Assembly: GCF_002585305.1 (NCBI RefSeq)
Contig: NZ_NUNF01000020.1
Location: forward strand, 119,862 to 183,861
From: Bacillus sp. AFS037270
GTDB lineage: Bacteria > Bacillota > Bacilli > Bacillales_B > DSM-18226
DNA: 64,000 bases
Direction of reading: 5' to 3'
In this document: positions 62,408-64,000 of the stretch, piece after piece
Layout: each line of letters begins with the position of its first letter
Numbering within the stretch: the first letter of the stretch is position 1
Translations under genes and position numbers: made by a program
The notes under the pieces: model-generated
The model's database searches: none
What the model was told of the DNA's origin: nothing
The model's input: only the letters and a program-made list of their open reading frames with translations

Positions 62408-62446
62408 CATCCCTTGTATTCTCTAAAAGAGAATGATCAAGGGATG
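62408..62446 (-). terminator. Hairpin downstream of the thiolase gene
   Basis: CATCCCTTG (62408-62416) pairs with CAAGGGATG (62438-62446) and encloses a second stem (ATTCTCT/AGAGAAT). On the minus strand it lies about 120 bp after the thiolase stop. It lacks a T run, so it may be only a weak terminator. The rest of 62254-62562 shows no gene. Confidence 0.5.
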
Positions 62447-62562
62447 CCTAATTAACATGAATAAAATGCTGACTTTCCAATTACCCACTATTACAAGTAA
62501 TAGTTAGATGGGACTTTTTCTTCCTTTTTTTTTGAGTCTGTCATTTTATTTCATTTGCCAGT

Positions 62563-63750
62563 TTAAATGTTTTCGATAATCGTTGCTACACCTTGTCCTC
62601 CGCCTACACATAATGTAGCTAAACCAAAACGATCCTCACGTTTTTTCATTTCATGAATTAATGACACCAAAATTCTTGCTCCGCTGGCACCAATTGGGTG
62701 ACCTAATGCAATCGCACCGCCATTAACATTTAACTTTTCTTTATTAAAATGCAATTCGCGGTCTACAGCGATTGATTGGGCAGCAAACGCTTCATTTGCC
62801 TCAATTAAATCAATATCTTCTAATGATAATGATGCAGTATTTAAAGCCTTTTTAACAGCTGGTACAGGTCCAATACCCATAATACTTGGATCAACACCAG
62901 CTACAGCATTTGCTTTAATAACTACTAATGGTTTAAGCTGCAATTCCTCAGCCTTTTTACGGCTCATCACTACTAAAGCAGCAGCACCATCATTAATTCC
63001 TGAAGCATTACCAGCTGTTACACTTCCGTCCTTTTTAAAGGCTGGACGAAGTTTTTCTAGACTTGCTGCAGTTGTTCCAAACTTAGGGAACTCATCCTGA
63101 CTGAACACACTTACTTGACCTTTACGACCAGGGACTTCAACAGGAACAATTTCATCTGCGAATCTATTAGACTCAATCGCAGCTTGTGCCTTTTGTTGGC
63201 TCCATGCAGAAAATTCATCTTGCTCAACACGGGAAATTTCATATTTTTCGGCAAGGTTTTCAGCTGTAACACCCATGTGATAGTCATTTTCAGCACACCA
63301 TAACCCATCTTGGATCATGCTGTCTAGAATTTTCTGATCACCCATTTTAAATCCGTTACGGCCGCCTTTTAATATATATGGAGACTGACTCATATTTTCC
63401 ATACCGCCTGCCACTACCACTTCAGCTTCGCCTGAAAGAATGGCTTGTGTGGCCAAGTGCACGGCTCTTAAGCCTGAACCACAAACCATATTAATAGACA
63501 ATGCTGGTGCTTCTTGTGGAACTCCAGCTGCAAGGGAAGCTTGTCTAGCTGGATTTTGGCCTGCACCAGCTTGTAACACATTACCCATAATAACTTGATC
63601 AACACTAGCTGGAGTAATACCTGCTCTTTCAATTGCCGCTTTTATTACTGTGGCACCAAGCACTTTAGCTGAAACATTTTGTAAACTCCCTAGGAAACTT
63701 CCAATTGGTGTTCTAACAGCACTTACAATTACAACCTCATTTACTGTCAT
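62563..63750 (-). CDS. Acetyl-CoA C-acetyltransferase (thiolase)
   Basis: A 395-residue thiolase that condenses two acetyl-CoA to acetoacetyl-CoA or cleaves it. Visible are the nucleophilic Cys in [13 protein letters not shown] (about 88), [18 protein letters not shown], the His motif [17 protein letters not shown] and the second Cys in [10 protein letters not shown]. Its length and motifs match biosynthetic-type AtoB/MmgA enzymes. The frame opens five codons upstream, but GGGAGTGA nine bases before the ATG at 63750 sets the start. Nearby genes do not show whether it serves fatty-acid breakdown or mevalonate/PHB-type synthesis. Confidence 0.93.
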   Translation of the reverse strand: MTVNEVVIVSAVRTPIGSFLGSLQNVSAKVLGATVIKAAIERAGITPASVDQVIMGNVLQAGAGQNPARQASLAAGVPQEAPALSINMVCGSGLRAVHLATQAILSGEAEVVVAGGMENMSQSPYILKGGRNGFKMGDQKILDSMIQDGLWCAENDYHMGVTAENLAEKYEISRVEQDEFSAWSQQKAQAAIESNRFADEIVPVEVPGRKGQVSVFSQDEFPKFGTTAASLEKLRPAFKKDGSVTAGNASGINDGAAALVVMSRKKAEELQLKPLVVIKANAVAGVDPSIMGIGPVPAVKKALNTASLSLEDIDLIEANEAFAAQSIAVDRELHFNKEKLNVNGGAIALGHPIGASGARILVSLIHEMKKREDRFGLATLCVGGGQGVATIIENI

Positions 63751-64000
63751 CTGAATCACTCCCATAATAAATTTATTATACTCCTATGTATAATTCCTCT
63801 CATATGATACTACATATGGTAGCTAGTTTTATCAGTAACTCTTCGACAAATTTAGAGGTTAATTTAATAAAGTAAATAAATGGATTCCGCTAAAATCACT
63901 CTATCGGGGGGAGGAACTTATGCGGGGAAAATCCAATTGAGAGTGGATAAAAGTATAATTTTAAATTTACAACCAAACCAAAAGAAGACGTAAGAAGTTT
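63751..64000. other. Intergenic region at the window end
   Basis: It contains the thiolase promoter side and, on the plus strand, GGGGGGAGGA before an ATG that opens only a six-codon frame. No longer gene is supported before the window ends. Confidence 0.35.

Noticed and set aside
63903..63940. GGGGGGAGGA followed by an ATG near the window end
   Set aside because: The frame stops after six codons. It may be a leader or a frameshifted start of a gene beyond the window, but cannot be supported.

Overview
The window looks like chromosomal DNA from a low-GC, spore-former-type Bacillaceae bacterium (Bacillus/Neobacillus-like). The evidence is strong purine-rich ribosome binding sites before nearly every gene, TTG and GTG starts, Bacillus-type lipoproteins, PHO-box and cre-like sites, and protein families typical of Bacillus (YesM/YesN-type two-component system, BmrCD-like exporter, PhoP-type regulator, RocB, YolD-like). 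The species assignment is an inference. No rRNA, tRNA, prophage or CRISPR array was seen.

Layout. (1) 449-9470: a complete reductive pyrimidine degradation set (carbamoyl-amide hydrolase, PreT, PreA, dihydropyrimidinase, an unknown 75-residue protein, CoA-acylating semialdehyde dehydrogenase, class III transaminase). Together these would take uracil or thymine through the dihydro-base, N-carbamoyl-beta-alanine and beta-alanine to malonate semialdehyde and acetyl-CoA. A degenerate ~50-bp-period repeat lies before the last gene. (2) 9778-10533: unknown protein. (3) 10849-16487: a nitrate/sulfonate/taurine-type ABC importer followed by a PLP aminotransferase, an HcxA(YbdH)-like dehydrogenase and a GNAT acetyltransferase, likely one uptake-and-transamination operon. 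(4) 16899-20113: threonine synthase, then a MATE transporter with a 183-bp MITE inserted just before its ribosome binding site. (5) 20289-28454: YesM/YesN-type two-component system, CUT1 sugar ABC importer and GH42 beta-galactosidase. (6) 28554-32575: cysteine dioxygenase with an EamA transporter, a divergent ArsR-SRPBCC fusion, a second SRPBCC protein, a DUF3237 protein and an unknown gene. (7) 32650-36750: heterodimeric multidrug ABC exporter with a possible leader-peptide attenuator. (8) 36798-38020: AraC regulator and a small acidic protein.

(9) 38217-55697 is a phosphate-starvation island: pstS-pstC-pstA-pstB-pstB-phoU, a PhoP-like response regulator without a kinase, a PhoX-type phosphatase, a multicopper oxidase, a YncE-propeller/phosphoesterase fusion, an RND exporter and a second pstS. 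Direct repeats of TTTACA-like hexamers every ~11 bp (PHO boxes) lie 65-85 bp before the PhoX, phosphoesterase and second pstS start codons, tying these dispersed genes together.

(10) 55794-61489 is a guanidino-compound (arginine or methylarginine) cluster: IclR regulator, two amidinotransferase-superfamily enzymes (one a clear dimethylargininase type), an amino acid permease and a RocB-like M20 hydrolase, with tandem palindromes before the first gene. (11) 61606-63750: Sel1-repeat protein and acetyl-CoA acetyltransferase.

The strongest candidates for something new are the guanidino cluster, the two-product ArsR-SRPBCC gene, the exporter leader peptide, the MITE and the distributed PHO-box island.
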